Assembly (NCBI GenBank): GCA_902778585.1
Contig: CACYYD010000002.1
Span: 62,001 to 126,000 of the forward strand
Origin: an uncultured Eubacteriales bacterium
GTDB taxonomy: Bacteria; Bacillota; Clostridia; Peptostreptococcales; Anaerovoracaceae
DNA: 64,000 bases
Reading direction: 5' to 3'
A model generated the notes under the pieces. The model searched no databases, was not told the origin of the DNA, and saw only the letters and a program-made list of their open reading frames with translations. Positions 63,219-64,000 of the stretch are shown piece by piece. The translations under genes were made by a program, and so were the position numbers. Each line of letters begins with the position of its first letter. Position 1 is the stretch's first letter.

Positions 63219-64000
63219 TTACAGTATCTCGGTCAGCAGCCTCGATATAGACTCGGCAGCCTTTTCATAATGCGAAATATTGTCTCTGTCTTCCTGCGTA
63301 TAAGGTCTGGACAGCTTCATGTCATCTTCGAATCTTCTGTCCATCTCAGCAGTGACATCTCTGTCATATATGAAAGCGTTCGACTCAAAATTCAGTCTGA
63401 AGCTTCTAATATCAAAGTTTGTGGAACCGGCAGTGCATACCTCGCCATCAACAGTCAGCGTCTTGGCATGCAGGAAGCCGTTCTCATAGATATACACCTT
63501 TGCCCCGTCCTTAAGGAGCTTTCCTGCATTGTAAAGCGTTGTCCTGTAGACGAAAGGATGATCCGGCATATTCGGTATCATGATCCTTACGTCAACTCCA
63601 GACCTTGCCGCCATGCGGAGTGCATCGATCATAGGCTCGTCAGGTACAAGATAAGGCGTCTGCAGAAAGATGTTCTTGCGGGCATTCGTGATCATTTTCA
63701 TGAAAGCCATCTTGACTTCTTCTTTCTCGGACTCCGGACCGCAGGATACTATCTGGATCGGTATATCTCCGGTGCTGCTCTTGAATGCGTATCTGACCGA
63801 CTGATCGATAAGATCCACCTTCTCCCTGGAAGCATATCTCCAGTCCTGATAGAACCTCTCATTCAAAGTAGCAAGGGCATTGCCCCGTATTATAAGCTGA
63901 GTATCCCTCCAGTAGCCGAATTTCTTCTTGTAGCCGAGATATTCCTTGGCAATGTTGAATCCGCCTATATAGCCGATCTCGTTGTCTATAATGGCGATCT
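63219..64000 (-). CDS. Cardiolipin synthase, C-terminal part
   Basis: About 260 codons are visible; the frame continues open to the right edge, where it reads IAIIDNEIGYIGGFN, the segment just after the first HKD motif. The second HKD motif is HAKTLTVDGEVCTAGSTNFD. Other marks are LQTPYLVPDEPMIDALRMAA and RSFRLNFESNAFIYD. It joins phosphatidylglycerols into cardiolipin at the membrane. The N-terminal membrane helices and first HKD histidine lie outside the window. The M50 gene begins 53 bases after its stop. Confidence 0.9.
   Translation of the reverse strand, partial: IAIIDNEIGYIGGFNIAKEYLGYKKKFGYWRDTQLIIRGNALATLNERFYQDWRYASREKVDLIDQSVRYAFKSSTGDIPIQIVSCGPESEKEEVKMAFMKMITNARKNIFLQTPYLVPDEPMIDALRMAARSGVDVRIMIPNMPDHPFVYRTTLYNAGKLLKDGAKVYIYENGFLHAKTLTVDGEVCTAGSTNFDIRSFRLNFESNAFIYDRDVTAEMDRRFEDDMKLSRPYTQEDRDNISHYEKAAESISRLLTEIL

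Overview
The window looks like core chromosome from an anaerobic, low-to-moderate-GC Firmicute of class Clostridia. This is inferred from gene order and content: the yqhY-nusB-xseA-xseB-ispA-dxs-tlyA block, dnaG-rpoD-trmK, efp-RNase J, fused SecDF, HemZ, butyrate kinase and a giant 2-hydroxyacyl-CoA dehydratase activase homologue. A gut or oral relative of the Anaerovoracaceae/Lachnospirales would fit, but I cannot name the genus. No prophage, IS element, rRNA or CRISPR array is visible. Nearly all genes lie on the minus strand. Only nadK-rluA (46.2-47.9 kb) and a GntR regulator (61.8-62.5 kb) are on the plus strand.

Layout, by increasing coordinate (minus-strand transcription runs the other way). 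0-8 kb: the N-terminus of an aminotransferase, then tlyA, dxs, ispA, xseB, xseA, a TsaD-like M22 paralogue, nusB, an Asp23 protein and a CorC/HlyC protein (isoprenoid precursors, exonuclease VII, antitermination). 8-13.8 kb: TrhP and TrmR (tRNA U34 hydroxylation then methylation), MltG, EF-P, YlbF, RNase J. 13.8-25 kb: leuS, rsfS, yqeK, nadD, aspS, hisS, hemZ, an MBL hydrolase and relA (aminoacylation, NAD synthesis, stringent response). 25-34.8 kb: secDF, yajC, two tRNA-Leu genes with a strong promoter, coaE, polA, a P1-family self-processing hydrolase with a large acidic insert, and a panF-yhdT pantothenate uptake pair behind a terminator-containing leader. 34.9-40.7 kb: 6S RNA, yebC, the 1439-residue activase/dehydratase fusion, RNase P RNA. 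40.7-46 kb: trmK, rpoD, dnaG, a dGTPase-like gene and an acidic unknown. 46-48.1 kb: nadK and rluA, ending in a nested palindromic element with a bidirectional terminator. 48-57 kb: pheT, pheS, butyrate kinase, a membrane pyrophosphatase homologue that has lost its catalytic motifs, secG, tpiA, pgk. 57-64 kb: sbcC, sbcD, nth, the GntR regulator, a site-2 protease-like gene and a partial cardiolipin synthase.

Genes are packed tightly, with many start/stop overlaps (1, 4, 8, 11, 14, 23 and 32 nt) and at least five TTG starts, so translational coupling is probably widespread. The observations I would follow first are the catalytically gutted membrane pyrophosphatase (52769-54565), the acidic insert just before the predicted self-cleavage site of the P1 hydrolase, the panF-yhdT leader directly downstream of 6S RNA, and the four-arm palindrome between rluA and pheT. 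Sporulation genes usually found beside nusB and tlyA in spore-forming Clostridia are absent, hinting at a non-spore-former.
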